Notes: generated by a model not told the origin, from the sequence alone. A DNA stretch of 39,303 nt from Bacteroidales bacterium (GCA_021740045.1 JAIPAP010000031.1:1-39303), one strand, 5' to 3'. Shown: positions 18,405 through 25,944, numbered from the stretch's first letter. Program-made: numbers and translations.

Positions 18405-18537
18405 TTTGAAAAAAATAAAAAATTAAATAATAAATTGATTAACAATAGATTAATAGGATGCAATATTGCATGAAGCAACAAGTGCGCGCCTGAAAATCTA
18501 TACAACAAAAATAGTTATATATTTTGATTAACAATAG
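18405..18537 (-). promoter_or_regulatory. promoter and structured leader of the RRM gene
   Basis: Minus-strand TATTTTTG (18513-18506, matching TAnnTTTG) has a TTG 18 bp upstream (18534-18532), predicting a leader of roughly 95 nt. Inside it lies a perfect 14-bp palindrome ATGCAATATTGCAT (18458-18471). A 14-bp direct repeat TTGATTAACAATAG occurs at 18435-18448 and 18524-18537; the distal copy supplies the -33 TTG. Confidence 0.5.
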
Positions 18538-18620
18538 TTAATTAAAAATATTTTACTGATTTAGAAAAAAATATGCAGAATTTCTTAATTCTTATTTCGT
18601 CATTCCTTAATGATCCCATA

Positions 18621-19433
18621 TTACTTTGTTGCACTTACTGTGATACTATAGATACCTTTATCGGCATGCTTATAAGCCAATAATTCAGTTTCATTCATAT
18701 AATTTAGCAGTATCTCATCGGGAATAACGATCTCCTTTTCCTTATGAATGGTCACATTAGTAAACCCGGCCTTTTCGACTATGTGGAGGTATTTCTCCTT
18801 TTGCAATGCTCCTGAAACACAGCCTGCATACATTTCGGCGTCTTTTTGCAGCGATTCAGGCAATTCACCGATCAGCACCACATCCGAAATACAAAAATGT
18901 CCCTCGTTCTTTAGTACACGGTAAATTTCTTTAAAGGCCCTTTCTTTGGATGGGACCAAATTCAGCACACAATTGCTGACAATCACATCCATCATTTCAT
19001 TCTTAAAGGGCATATCTTCTATATCACCCTGAACAAATTCCATATTCTTATAGCCCATCTTTTGCTTGTTGGCATTGGCTTTTTGCAACATTTCCTCCGA
19101 AAAATCGATCCCATAAACAAAGCCTGTATCGCCTACGATGGAACGTGCCACAAAACAATCATTTCCTGCACCTGAACCAAGGTCGAGCACTACATCACCT
19201 GGCTTGATATTGGCAAAATCGGTGGGTATGCCGCAACCAAGGCCAAGATCAGCTTCTTCGGTATAACCTTCAACCTGGGAGTAATCATCATTGAACATGG
19301 AGTAATCCTCTTCGCAACAGGCTGAAGGTCCACTGCCACAGCAGGAGGATTCATTTTCGGATTTGGACTTTTTAGCGATCTGATCGTATTTCGACCTGAC
19401 CATGTCTTTTATGTCTTTTTGCCTGGTTTTCAT
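18621..19433 (-). CDS. arsM: arsenite S-adenosylmethionine methyltransferase
   Basis: ArsM methylates As(III) to mono-, di- and trimethyl species using SAM. The 270-aa product has the SAM fold (VVLDLGSGAGNDCF) and the family's catalytic cysteines at C67 (GLGCGIP), C155 (SNCVLNL) and C205 (YAGCVSG). Extra cysteine pairs (C31-C32, C39-C40) lie near the N-terminus. DADLGLGCG-like sequence, here EADLGLGCGIP, is the ArsM signature. Its ATG overlaps the arsC stop (ATGA), so the two are translationally coupled. It is the last gene of the ars locus; the 216 bp to the RRM gene hold that gene's promoter. Confidence 0.95.
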   Translation of the reverse strand: MKTRQKDIKDMVRSKYDQIAKKSKSENESSCCGSGPSACCEEDYSMFNDDYSQVEGYTEEADLGLGCGIPTDFANIKPGDVVLDLGSGAGNDCFVARSIVGDTGFVYGIDFSEEMLQKANANKQKMGYKNMEFVQGDIEDMPFKNEMMDVIVSNCVLNLVPSKERAFKEIYRVLKNEGHFCISDVVLIGELPESLQKDAEMYAGCVSGALQKEKYLHIVEKAGFTNVTIHKEKEIVIPDEILLNYMNETELLAYKHADKGIYSITVSATK

Positions 19434-19858
19434 TGTTCTCGAGTTTTAATGTTTTGTTCATAAAATTCCTTGAAATCACGTTTTATTTCGTCTCGTACCC
19501 GGCGGAAAATACCCAGGATTTCTTCTTCGGTTCCGGTAGCCTCGGCAGGATCATCAAATCCGATGTGTAGCCGGTGATCGACTTTGCCTGTGAACAAGGG
19601 ACAAGTTTCCTTTGCGCTGTCGCATACCGTGATCACATAATTGAAGGGCTTTTCCAGGAATTGGTCCACTTGTTTGGGAAGGCCGTTACTGATATCGATT
19701 CCAATTTCATTCATTACCTGGATGGCCTTGGGATGAACCTGCCTGCTTGGCATAGTCCCCGCCGAGTGCACTTCCAGGTTCGGATCGAAGGATTTTAAAA
19801 AGCCTTCAGCCATCTGGCTGCGGCAACTGTTACCGGTACACAAGATGAGTATTTTCAT
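19430..19858 (-). CDS. arsC: arsenate reductase, thioredoxin-coupled LMW-phosphatase type
   Basis: A 142-aa enzyme of the low-molecular-weight tyrosine-phosphatase fold that reduces As(V) to As(III). The nucleophile loop is C7-TGNSC-R13, and the shuttle pair is C79 and C86 (TVCDSAKETCP), spaced by seven as in the thioredoxin-linked Staphylococcus enzyme, so this is not the glutaredoxin type. The product feeds ArsM (overlapping gene) or Acr3 (further upstream). Upstream it is separated from arsR1 by a 1.2 kb repeat/IVP cassette, and no clear promoter is visible in the 54 bp before the repeats. Confidence 0.95.
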   Translation of the reverse strand: MKILILCTGNSCRSQMAEGFLKSFDPNLEVHSAGTMPSRQVHPKAIQVMNEIGIDISNGLPKQVDQFLEKPFNYVITVCDSAKETCPLFTGKVDHRLHIGFDDPAEATGTEEEILGIFRRVRDEIKRDFKEFYEQNIKTREQ

Positions 19859-19912
19859 GTTCGTGATGTCTGTTTCTTTTTTTAATATCTCAAATTATTT
19901 CATTCTCTTTTA

Positions 19913-20284
19913 AGATTGAAGGAGATTGATTTTTGATGCTGCTCAATCTCCTTGCTGCCCTCTGGCTTTCTGCTTCTTAGCAACCTTTTGGTAAAAGATT
20001 GAAGGAGATTGATTTCTGGTGTTGCTCAAACTCCTTGCTGTTCTCTGGCTTTCTGCTTCTTAGCAACCTTTAGGTACCAGATTGAAGGAGATTGATTTCT
20101 GGTGTTGCTCAAACTCCTTGCTGTTCTCTGGCTTTCTGCTTCTTAGCAACCTTTTGGTAACAGATTGAAGGAGATTGATTTTTGATGCTGCTCAATCTCC
20201 TTGCTGTTCTCTGGCTTTCTGCTTCTTAATAACCTTTTGGTAAAAGATTGAAGGAGATTGATTTTTGATGCTGCTCAATCTCCT
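19913..20284. repeat. 83-bp tandem repeat, 4.5 units
   Basis: Units begin with AGATTGAAGGAGATTGA at 19913, 19996, 20079, 20162 and 20245, an exact 83-bp period; the fifth is cut after about 40 bp. Each unit contains an inverted repeat AAGGAGATTGA/TCAATCTCCTT (11-bp arms, 13-nt loop). Units 2 and 3 carry one shared substitution in the right arm (TCAAACTCC) and loop changes, so the array grew by duplicating variants. There are no spacers, so it is not a CRISPR. Confidence 0.92.
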
Positions 20285-20387
20285 TTCAATCTTCAATCAA
20301 TCTTTCTTCAATCTCCCTTCAATCTTCAATCAATCTTTCTTCAATCTCCCTTCAATCTTCAATCAATCTCCCTTCAATCTCCCTTCA
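20285..20387. repeat. 33-bp tandem repeat ending at the IVP stop codon
   Basis: Units start with TTCAATCTTCAATCAATC at 20285, 20318 and 20351 (33-bp period), built from CAATC words. The array ends at the base before the IVP stop codon (20388-20390). Its first copy extends the right arm of the last 83-bp unit, giving a hairpin at 20245-20292 with 17-18 bp arms and one bulged base. Confidence 0.88.
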
Positions 20388-20756
20388 CTACATAGAGTTT
20401 CTTTTTCGCATGGATGAAAGAATTTTTAATAATTCAAGGCTTTCCTTGTGTAATTCCTTAATAAAATCATCTTTAATCATACCTGAACTTATTGTTAATT
20501 CAATCCAGCCTTCAGTTTCATCAGCCTCTTCCACTGCTATAGAAAGTTTACTAAAAAAATCGGCTTTAGACCTACTTCTCAATGCTGAGCGATAATTGAT
20601 ATACATAGAAGAACCTGACTTAGTGAGTTGGTAGTTGATCACCTTTCCTCTTGAAGATTTTGGCAACTTCTCAGAAAGTTCCAGAATTCTCAAAGTAAAA
20701 CGGCGCAACCTCTCCCTAACCTCCTCTTTATAGTTTATCCAGCTTTCATTGTTCAT
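20388..20756 (-). CDS. four-helix-bundle protein (23S rRNA intervening-sequence/Avd-like family)
   Basis: A 122-aa protein from the ATG at 20756 (a longer reading from a TTG at 20804 adds 16 unlikely residues). It is all alpha-helical, with four amphipathic helices: ERLRRFTLRILELSEKLP, KVINYQLTKSGSSMYINYRSA, DFFSKLSIAVEEADETEGWIELTI and FIKELHKESLELLKILSSMRKR. The YRSALRSRSKADFFSKLSIAVEEADETEGWIEL block is the signature of the IVP/S23 family (Pfam 23S_rRNA_IVP). Homologues sit in 23S rRNA intervening sequences or pair with reverse transcriptases in retroelements; here there is neither. It is a free-standing gene flanked on both sides by short-period repeats inside an ars operon. Confidence 0.9.
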   Translation of the reverse strand: MNNESWINYKEEVRERLRRFTLRILELSEKLPKSSRGKVINYQLTKSGSSMYINYRSALRSRSKADFFSKLSIAVEEADETEGWIELTISSGMIKDDFIKELHKESLELLKILSSMRKRNSM

Positions 20757-20876
20757 GTTTATTTTGTTAATTCTTAAAATATTTTTGTCACTGTGCTTTT
20801 CCAAAAATATTTAAAAGATACATACTTTTTGCATACCCCTATTCAAGTCTCCTTCTATATCTTTATCATCCTGTTT

Positions 20877-21084
20877 AAGTCTTTCTTCAATCTTCCTTCA
20901 ATCTCCTTTCGATCTTCCTTTTCAATCTTCATCAATCTTTCTTCAATCTTCAATCAATCTTCCTTTTCAATCTTCATCAATCTCTCTTCAATCTCCCTTT
21001 TCAATCTTCATCAATCTCTCTTCAATCTCTCTTCAATCTCTCTTCAATCTCTCTTCAATCTCTCTTCAATCTCTCTTCAATCTC
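20877..21084. repeat. degenerate CAATCTTC array passing into an 11-bp tandem repeat
   Basis: From about 20877 the sequence is built of TCTTCAATC and TTCATCAATC words. From about 21012 it settles to a regular 11-bp unit TCTCTTCAATC repeated about seven times, ending 3 bp or less before the arsR1 stop (21085-21087). The words match the 33-bp array on the other side of the IVP gene. The bases 20757-20876 hold no further gene. Confidence 0.88.
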
Positions 21085-21417
21085 CTAACAAACGTCGCCA
21101 ACCTCCGTATCTAAAGAATTCAGGAATGCTTCTGACATCTCCTTCAACTCCCGTATTTTCTCAGGGTTAAGGCAGTAATTGGTTTTCACGCCCTGAACCA
21201 CACCTTTGATCAGTCCGGCTTTCTTCAATTCAGCAAGATGCTGGTTGACAGTGGTACGGCTTAGGGGCAATTCTTCTGAAATATCGCCCGTTACACATAC
21301 TTTTATATCGGAGAGATACTTCAAAATGGCCATCCGGGCGGGATGACCCAGCGACTTGTAAAGATTGGAAGTTTCCTGCAAGTGCTTTTCAAAAAGTTTT
21401 CCTTTTGATTGTACCAT
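21085..21417 (-). CDS. arsR: ArsR-family repressor 1
   Basis: A 110-aa winged-helix metalloregulator. I take the ATG at 21417 (MVQSKGKLFEKHLQ); an ATG 45 bp upstream lies within the operator. The recognition helix is LPLSRTTVNQHLAELKKAGLIKG. Cysteines near the DNA-binding helix (KVCVTGD) and at the C-terminus (GDVC) could bind As(III). The promoter region has two palindromic operators overlapping the -7 and -33 positions, indicating autorepression. It is probably the first gene of the original arsR-arsC-arsM operon, now interrupted by the IVP cassette. Confidence 0.9.
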   Translation of the reverse strand: MVQSKGKLFEKHLQETSNLYKSLGHPARMAILKYLSDIKVCVTGDISEELPLSRTTVNQHLAELKKAGLIKGVVQGVKTNYCLNPEKIRELKEMSEAFLNSLDTEVGDVC

Positions 21418-21434
21418 ATTCCTTGTAATTATAT

Positions 21435-21481
21435 TGACGCAAATATACATCAAATATTTCATCTGACGTATAATTACGTCA
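21435..21481 (-). promoter_or_regulatory. arsR1 promoter with two ArsR-type operators, 29 bp apart
   Basis: Operator 1 is TGACGCA-AATA-TACATCA (21435-21452) and operator 2 is TGACGTA-TAAT-TACGTCA (21464-21481, perfect arms). On the minus strand the -7 word TATATTTG (21447-21440) lies inside operator 1, and operator 2 covers the -33 zone. The same pair with the same 29-bp offset recurs before acr3. Confidence 0.8.
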
Positions 21482-21549
21482 TGTTAATTTTTATTAATTT
21501 ACAGTAAGGGCCGTGAGAGTGGATTTATGTATACATGGAGTACGAAAAA

Positions 21550-22761
21550 TCACCTTAGCTCAGCCAGGAAATCACGTATAAACCAATGTTCAATTCCCTG
21601 ATAATCTGTTCCACCGAGGATTTCATCCATTGAAATAACGTATTTCGGATAGTTATCTTTAACTTTCATCAGATTCCCAAATTCCCTTTCTCTTGTATTT
21701 TCGTCAGGAATCAGGTAGGCCACCTGAATATAGATTTTTTTTCCATTTTTTTCAGCCACAAAATCTATTTCTTTGCTCTCCAATTGACCAATAGTCACTT
21801 GATAACCGGACACCACTAAATGCTGATAAATAATATTTTCCAGAATCTTATTAATATCTTCTGTTTTATAACCCTTTATAGCATGACGTAACCCTAAATC
21901 TTCAAAGTAATATTTTTCATTAAACTCAAATATCTTTTTCCCTTTAATATCTGAGCGCAACACTTTAAAAATAAAAAAAGCCGAAGTTAAATATGAAAGG
22001 TAATTAGAGACCACTTGAGGAGAAATTTTGATTTGTTGCGATTTTAAGAAATCGGTGATTTTCTTCGCTGAGACTATACTTCCTGTATTGTCTGCCAGAT
22101 AATACACCAGGTTTTCTAACAAAGACACATGGCGTATCTGATATCTTTTTACCACGTCTTTGAAAAGTATAGCTGAGTAGATATTTTTCAGGTAGTCGTA
22201 AACTACTTGATTTTCCAATTCAAGATTGATTAAATAAGGTAATCCTCCGTATTTCAGGAATTTGATGAATGAACTACTGCTATCATCCAAATGATGAAAA
22301 TGGAGGAATTCAGGATATATCAAGCTATACAGTTTAATCTCCACATACCTTCCGCTTAAATAGGTGGCCAGGTCTCCCGATAAAAGTTGCGCATTGCTCC
22401 CAGTGCAGAAAATATTATAGTTCTTTTTCGACTGAAGACTTCGCAAAGCCTTCTCAAAATTTTCAATATCCTGTACTTCATCAATAAACAGATAGGTTAA
22501 TTCCTTATTGCTTTTGTGCTTTTCAATATAATCAATTAAACTTTCATCATCCTTAATTTCCTTGTATTCATGCCATTCTTTGTTGATGTAGATGATGTCA
22601 GGATTAGTGTGTTTATTTTTAATCTCATCTATTATCTGATAGAGCATGTAGCTTTTACCCACTCGCCTTTGTCCGGAAATTACTTTAATAATGTCTTTTT
22701 CCAGGTATTTTCTTATTTTATTGAGATATATTGGGCGACTAACGTATTTTGGTATATCCAT
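21550..22761 (-). CDS. AAA ATPase with DUF4143
   Basis: A 403-aa protein of the AAA_14/DUF4143 group. Walker A is SGQRRVGKSY (about residues 29-38) and Walker B is LTYLFIDEVQDIE (about 88-100). The C-terminal DUF4143 part contains the family's RHAIKGYKTEDINKILENIIYQHL and KEIDFVAEKNGKKIYIQVAYL, a nuclease-like fold segment. Members are common, patchily distributed accessory genes of uncertain role. Codon use and flanks are AT-rich compared with the ars genes, and the gene sits between acr3 and arsR1, so it looks like a later insertion (inference). Confidence 0.88.
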   Translation of the reverse strand: MDIPKYVSRPIYLNKIRKYLEKDIIKVISGQRRVGKSYMLYQIIDEIKNKHTNPDIIYINKEWHEYKEIKDDESLIDYIEKHKSNKELTYLFIDEVQDIENFEKALRSLQSKKNYNIFCTGSNAQLLSGDLATYLSGRYVEIKLYSLIYPEFLHFHHLDDSSSSFIKFLKYGGLPYLINLELENQVVYDYLKNIYSAILFKDVVKRYQIRHVSLLENLVYYLADNTGSIVSAKKITDFLKSQQIKISPQVVSNYLSYLTSAFFIFKVLRSDIKGKKIFEFNEKYYFEDLGLRHAIKGYKTEDINKILENIIYQHLVVSGYQVTIGQLESKEIDFVAEKNGKKIYIQVAYLIPDENTREREFGNLMKVKDNYPKYVISMDEILGGTDYQGIEHWFIRDFLAELR

Positions 22762-22914
22762 TGCTAATAATTTATAGATTAAATATTCAAGAAAAATAGT
22801 AATTTTTAAAGTATAAGTGAATATTTCCTGAAAAAAGGAATATTTTTAAAACATAATTTAAACTTTACTTCAAATAATTTTTAGCTATCTATTATTTCTT
22901 TCTTAAAACACATT

Positions 22915-22955
22915 TCCGGCTTCCCGACAAATCGTGTTTCTAAGCCGGATTTTTT
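22915..22955 (+). terminator. plus-strand intrinsic terminator between two minus-strand genes
   Basis: TCCGGCTT (22915-22922) pairs with AAGCCGGA (22942-22949), loop 19 nt, followed by six T's (22950-22955) on the plus strand. On the minus strand, where the neighbouring genes are read, no U-tract follows. It lies 18 bp past the acr3 stop. It may still end acr3 weakly, or stop antisense transcription. The rest of 22762-22972 is AT-rich without a gene. Confidence 0.5.
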
Positions 22956-22972
22956 CATCACCCTCTTAACGT

Positions 22973-24019
22973 TTAAGCAATGGCACCTCTTCTCCCCTGC
23001 CATCTATTAGCAAAAGCAACCAATGACAACATCACCGGAACTTCGACCAGCACACCCACCACTGTGACCAGAGCAGCCGGCGAATTCAGACCAAACAAGG
23101 TGATACTGGTAGCCACTGCCAGTTCAAAAAAGTTGCTGGCTCCGATCATGGTGGCCGGAGCAAGAACCGGGAAAGGCAGGTTGATTTTACGCCCTAAAAA
23201 CCAGGCTAAAAAGAAAATGAAATAGGTTTGGATGACCAGGGGAACAGCCGCAAGTACGATAATCAAAGGATTATTAAGAATATTCCCGGACTGGAAAGCA
23301 AAGAGGAAAACCAGGGTGACCAACAATGCAACAATGCTTACCGGCTTAAGCTTAGGGAGAAACTTGTTTTTGAACCAATCCTTTCCGCGCCGTCTTAGCA
23401 AAATTCGTTGCGTTATCACCCCTGCCACCAACGGGATAACCACAAATATCACAATGCTGGCTACCAGGGTTTCATATGGAATTGAGATGTTGGTGATTCC
23501 CAGTAGCAGGCCAACAATCGGTATAAAAGCTATCAGAATAATAAGGTCATTGACCGACACTTGTACCAACGTATAATTCGGATCGCCGTTGGTCAGGTAA
23601 GACCATACAAACACCATGGCCGTACAGGGGGCTGCACCGAGAATGATAGCCCCTGCTATGTATTCCCCGGCCATTGAAGGATCAATCCATGCCTGGTAGA
23701 TTTGTGAAAAGAAAATCCAGGCGAAAAACGCCATGGAAAAAGGCTTGATCAGCCAGTTGATGATCACGGTCATAATCACTCCTTTGGGCTTTTTACCCAC
23801 TTCTTTGATGCTGGTAAAATCAATTTGCAGCATCATGGGGTAGATCATCAGCCAGATCAGAACGGCGATGGGTATGTTTACCCTGGCGATTTGCAGGTTG
23901 CTGAGCACCTCCATGCTGTCGCCTGCATAATGTCCCAGTGCTACTCCCGCCAGAATTCCCAATGCTACCCATATAGTAAGGTATCTATCGAAAAAACTCA
24001 TTGCTTTCTTTTGTGCCAT
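22973..24019 (-). CDS. arsB: ACR3-family arsenite efflux transporter
   Basis: A 348-aa transporter (arsB is the name used for the Acr3 clade in many annotations; it is not the unrelated ArsB antiporter family). It has ten hydrophobic helices of the BASS superfamily. The conserved cysteine lies in the TM4 motif GAAPCTAMVFVWSYLTNG, essential for As(III) transport in known Acr3 proteins, and a second landmark is the helix-break PATMIGASNFFELAVATSI. It exports arsenite made by ArsC. It has its own operator-bearing promoter (24074-24120) although arsR2 lies just upstream. Confidence 0.95.
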   Translation of the reverse strand: MAQKKAMSFFDRYLTIWVALGILAGVALGHYAGDSMEVLSNLQIARVNIPIAVLIWLMIYPMMLQIDFTSIKEVGKKPKGVIMTVIINWLIKPFSMAFFAWIFFSQIYQAWIDPSMAGEYIAGAIILGAAPCTAMVFVWSYLTNGDPNYTLVQVSVNDLIILIAFIPIVGLLLGITNISIPYETLVASIVIFVVIPLVAGVITQRILLRRRGKDWFKNKFLPKLKPVSIVALLVTLVFLFAFQSGNILNNPLIIVLAAVPLVIQTYFIFFLAWFLGRKINLPFPVLAPATMIGASNFFELAVATSITLFGLNSPAALVTVVGVLVEVPVMLSLVAFANRWQGRRGAIA

Positions 24020-24073
24020 TTGAAGTATATTTTATATGGTTCAACAATGGATTAAACACCTACACTATTTTTC

Positions 24074-24120
24074 AGGCGCAAATATACGTCAAAAGTTTAA
24101 CATGACGTAAATATACGTTA
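24074..24120 (-). promoter_or_regulatory. acr3 promoter with two ArsR-type operators, 29 bp apart
   Basis: AGGCGCA-AATA-TACGTCA (24074-24091, left arm degenerate) and TGACGTA-AATA-TACGTTA (24103-24120). The minus-strand -7 word TATATTTG (24086-24079) lies inside the first. A TTTA at the -33 position, 21 bp upstream of the -7 word, lies inside the second. The layout matches that of arsR1. Confidence 0.8.
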
Positions 24121-24162
24121 CTTTCTTAAAATTTGGCAATTCAACACACAATCGCTGTATTT

Positions 24163-24498
24163 TTATCCGCAACATTTTCTATGATCTTTTTTAGCATTGA
24201 CGCTCTTCAAAAACAGTTGCAAGGTTTCCATGGCTTCGATCACCCGCTCATCTTCCAATTTATAATGCTGGCAAATTCCATAAGGGCTGCAGGTTATCAG
24301 GCCCGCCTCTTTTAGTTTGGTTAAATGTTGTGAAACCGTTGATTTGCTAAGGGGCAACTTTTCGCTAATTTTCCCGGCCGGACATTCGTCATACTCAGCC
24401 AGGTGTTCGACTATCAGCAGCCTTGCCGGATGCGATAAAGCATCCAGCAAAACCGCCAAATAGGTTTGATTGCCTGTATACTTTTTAATATCTAACAT
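24163..24498 (-). CDS. arsR: ArsR-family repressor 2
   Basis: A 111-aa winged-helix regulator with recognition helix LPLSKSTVSQHLTKLKEAGLIT. Cysteines occur at DECPAGK, ITCSPYGIC and the C-terminal KCCG, a different set from ArsR1 and ArsR3, so its inducer may differ. It follows the ArsP-like permease by 42 bp with no visible operator of its own, so it is probably cotranscribed with that gene. Which operators it binds cannot be told from the sequence. Confidence 0.9.
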   Translation of the reverse strand: MLDIKKYTGNQTYLAVLLDALSHPARLLIVEHLAEYDECPAGKISEKLPLSKSTVSQHLTKLKEAGLITCSPYGICQHYKLEDERVIEAMETLQLFLKSVNAKKDHRKCCG

Positions 24499-24540
24499 AA
24501 TTTCACATTTTTAATTCATTTTATCGATGTTCATATGCTT

Positions 24541-25857
24541 TTATATTCCGCCGTATAATAGTCCGGATACCGTAGCCATAACCACGACAAGGGTAACATA
24601 TACCAGTGTTTTCTTCGTTCCAATAACGCCACGAATTACGAGCATATTCGGCAGCGACAACGAAGGACCGGCCAGTAAAAGGGCCAGTGCCGGGCCTTTC
24701 CCCATGCCTGCACCCATCAGTCCTTGCAAAATAGGGACCTCGGTAAGCGTGGCAAAATACATAAAGGCGCCTACTATGGAAGCAAAGAAGTTGGAGAAAA
24801 CCGAATTTCCTCCTACCAGGTTGACAACCCATTCATTCGGTATTACCCCGGGCATATCCGTGTCACCGTGTGTTGAGCCCAGTAAGAAACCGGCCACCAA
24901 TACACCTAAGGCCAGGAGGGGCATAATCTGTTTGGCAAAATCCCATGTGGACAAGGTCCATTGCCGGTTATCTTCATCCTGCTTATCGAACAGTGTTATT
25001 AATGTTAGCTCCGCAATTCCAACTAATATCGGCACCTGGGGATTTTCGAAAATAAAAGCCGATGCAGCGGTAACGACTGCAGCAATCAATACGTATTGTT
25101 TTTTCAGCTTCAGCACATAGATCAATGAGAAAACAAGCAAAATGGCAAAAAATCCTGTGATGTACCATTTATGAGCCCATATCCAGTACCAGCCTCCACT
25201 CTCTACTCCTTCGGCCGGGGCGCCCCAGTTGGCAAAAACCAGGATAAGCATCAGCGTAAAAAAGTGAAAGGCAGTTTGCCACATCGGCCGTTTTTCTTCC
25301 TCCTGCGGAAAGCTCATTTGCTGCTCAGCTTTATCACGTTCCTCTTTCCGGTAAATCAACGACATGATGCTGCCAATGACAATTGCAAACACCACAGCCC
25401 CGATGATACGGGCTACACCCATTTCAAAGCCCAGAATGCGGGCTGTAAGGATTATTGCTAAGATATTGATCGCCGGGCCGGAGTAAAGGAAAGCAATGGC
25501 CGGTCCAAGACCTGCTCCCCGCTTATGAATACTTGAGAATAAGGGCAATATCGTACAGCTACACACCGCCAGAATGGTTCCGGAAACGGAGGCAATCGAA
25601 TAGGAGACCCACTTTTTGGCCTGCGCCCCGAAATACTTCAGTACCGCACCTTGACTGATAAAAATGGCAATCACTCCGGCAATGAAAAATGCCGGAAGCA
25701 AACATAAAATCACATGCTCCTGGGCATACCATTTGGTGAGGTCCAGCATGGCCATGACCGCCTCCCGAAACCGATCGCTGTATAAAGGCATAAAATACGC
25801 CAGCAGGAAAAACACGGCCATCCAGAACAGTATCTTTATCTCTCTTTTCCACTCCAT
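24541..25857 (-). CDS. ArsP-like permease (DUF318 family)
   Basis: A 438-aa permease of the ArsP_1/DUF318 family: two blocks of four to five helices split by a hydrophilic loop (about residues 172-195, KEERDKAEQQMSFPQEEEKR). The family motif AVCSCTILPLFSSIHKRGAGLGPAIAFLYSGPA contains the CxC pair expected to bind the exported metalloid. The second half repeats it as ILQGLMGAGMGKGPALALLLAGPS. ArsP exports trivalent methyl- and aromatic arsenicals, and this context (arsEFG, arsM nearby) supports that, but related permeases export other metals. It lies 87 bp after arsG with an operator in the gap. Confidence 0.8.
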   Translation of the reverse strand: MEWKREIKILFWMAVFFLLAYFMPLYSDRFREAVMAMLDLTKWYAQEHVILCLLPAFFIAGVIAIFISQGAVLKYFGAQAKKWVSYSIASVSGTILAVCSCTILPLFSSIHKRGAGLGPAIAFLYSGPAINILAIILTARILGFEMGVARIIGAVVFAIVIGSIMSLIYRKEERDKAEQQMSFPQEEEKRPMWQTAFHFFTLMLILVFANWGAPAEGVESGGWYWIWAHKWYITGFFAILLVFSLIYVLKLKKQYVLIAAVVTAASAFIFENPQVPILVGIAELTLITLFDKQDEDNRQWTLSTWDFAKQIMPLLALGVLVAGFLLGSTHGDTDMPGVIPNEWVVNLVGGNSVFSNFFASIVGAFMYFATLTEVPILQGLMGAGMGKGPALALLLAGPSLSLPNMLVIRGVIGTKKTLVYVTLVVVMATVSGLLYGGI

Positions 25858-25902
25858 ATAGTCTATAGATTGATTAATTCGTTCCTCAAGTTAATTTGAC
25901 TA

Positions 25903-25927
25903 TTTCGTATTTCGTAAAACTGCGAAA
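25903..25927 (-). promoter_or_regulatory. class-2 ArsR-type operator before the ArsP-like permease
   Basis: Palindrome TTTCGTA-AAAC-TGCGAAA (25910-25927, one mismatch) with an extra direct half-site TTTCGTA adjoining at 25903-25909. It shares the exact 15-mer TTCGTATTTCGTAAA with the site before arsE. It implies an internal, separately controlled promoter between arsG and the permease. Confidence 0.65.
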
Positions 25928-25944
25928 TAATGATCCAAAAAATT

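Noticed and set aside
19913-20284. Possible CRISPR array
   Set aside because: The 83-bp units are contiguous with no variable spacers, and no cas gene is present.
20388-20756. IVP-like protein as the accessory protein of a diversity-generating retroelement
   Set aside because: No reverse transcriptase, template repeat or variable repeat pair is seen in the window.
20793-21170. Plus-strand frame with Ser-Leu-Phe-Asn repeats
   Set aside because: It is a read-through of the CAATCTC repeats and the arsR1 antisense strand.
21418-21462. Longer arsR1 start at 21462
   Set aside because: The extension would be translated from the operator and promoter; the ATG at 21417 gives the normal family length.
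21550-22761. DUF4143 ATPase as a defence-system component
   Set aside because: A single common accessory ATPase with no partner genes; nothing in the context supports a defence role.
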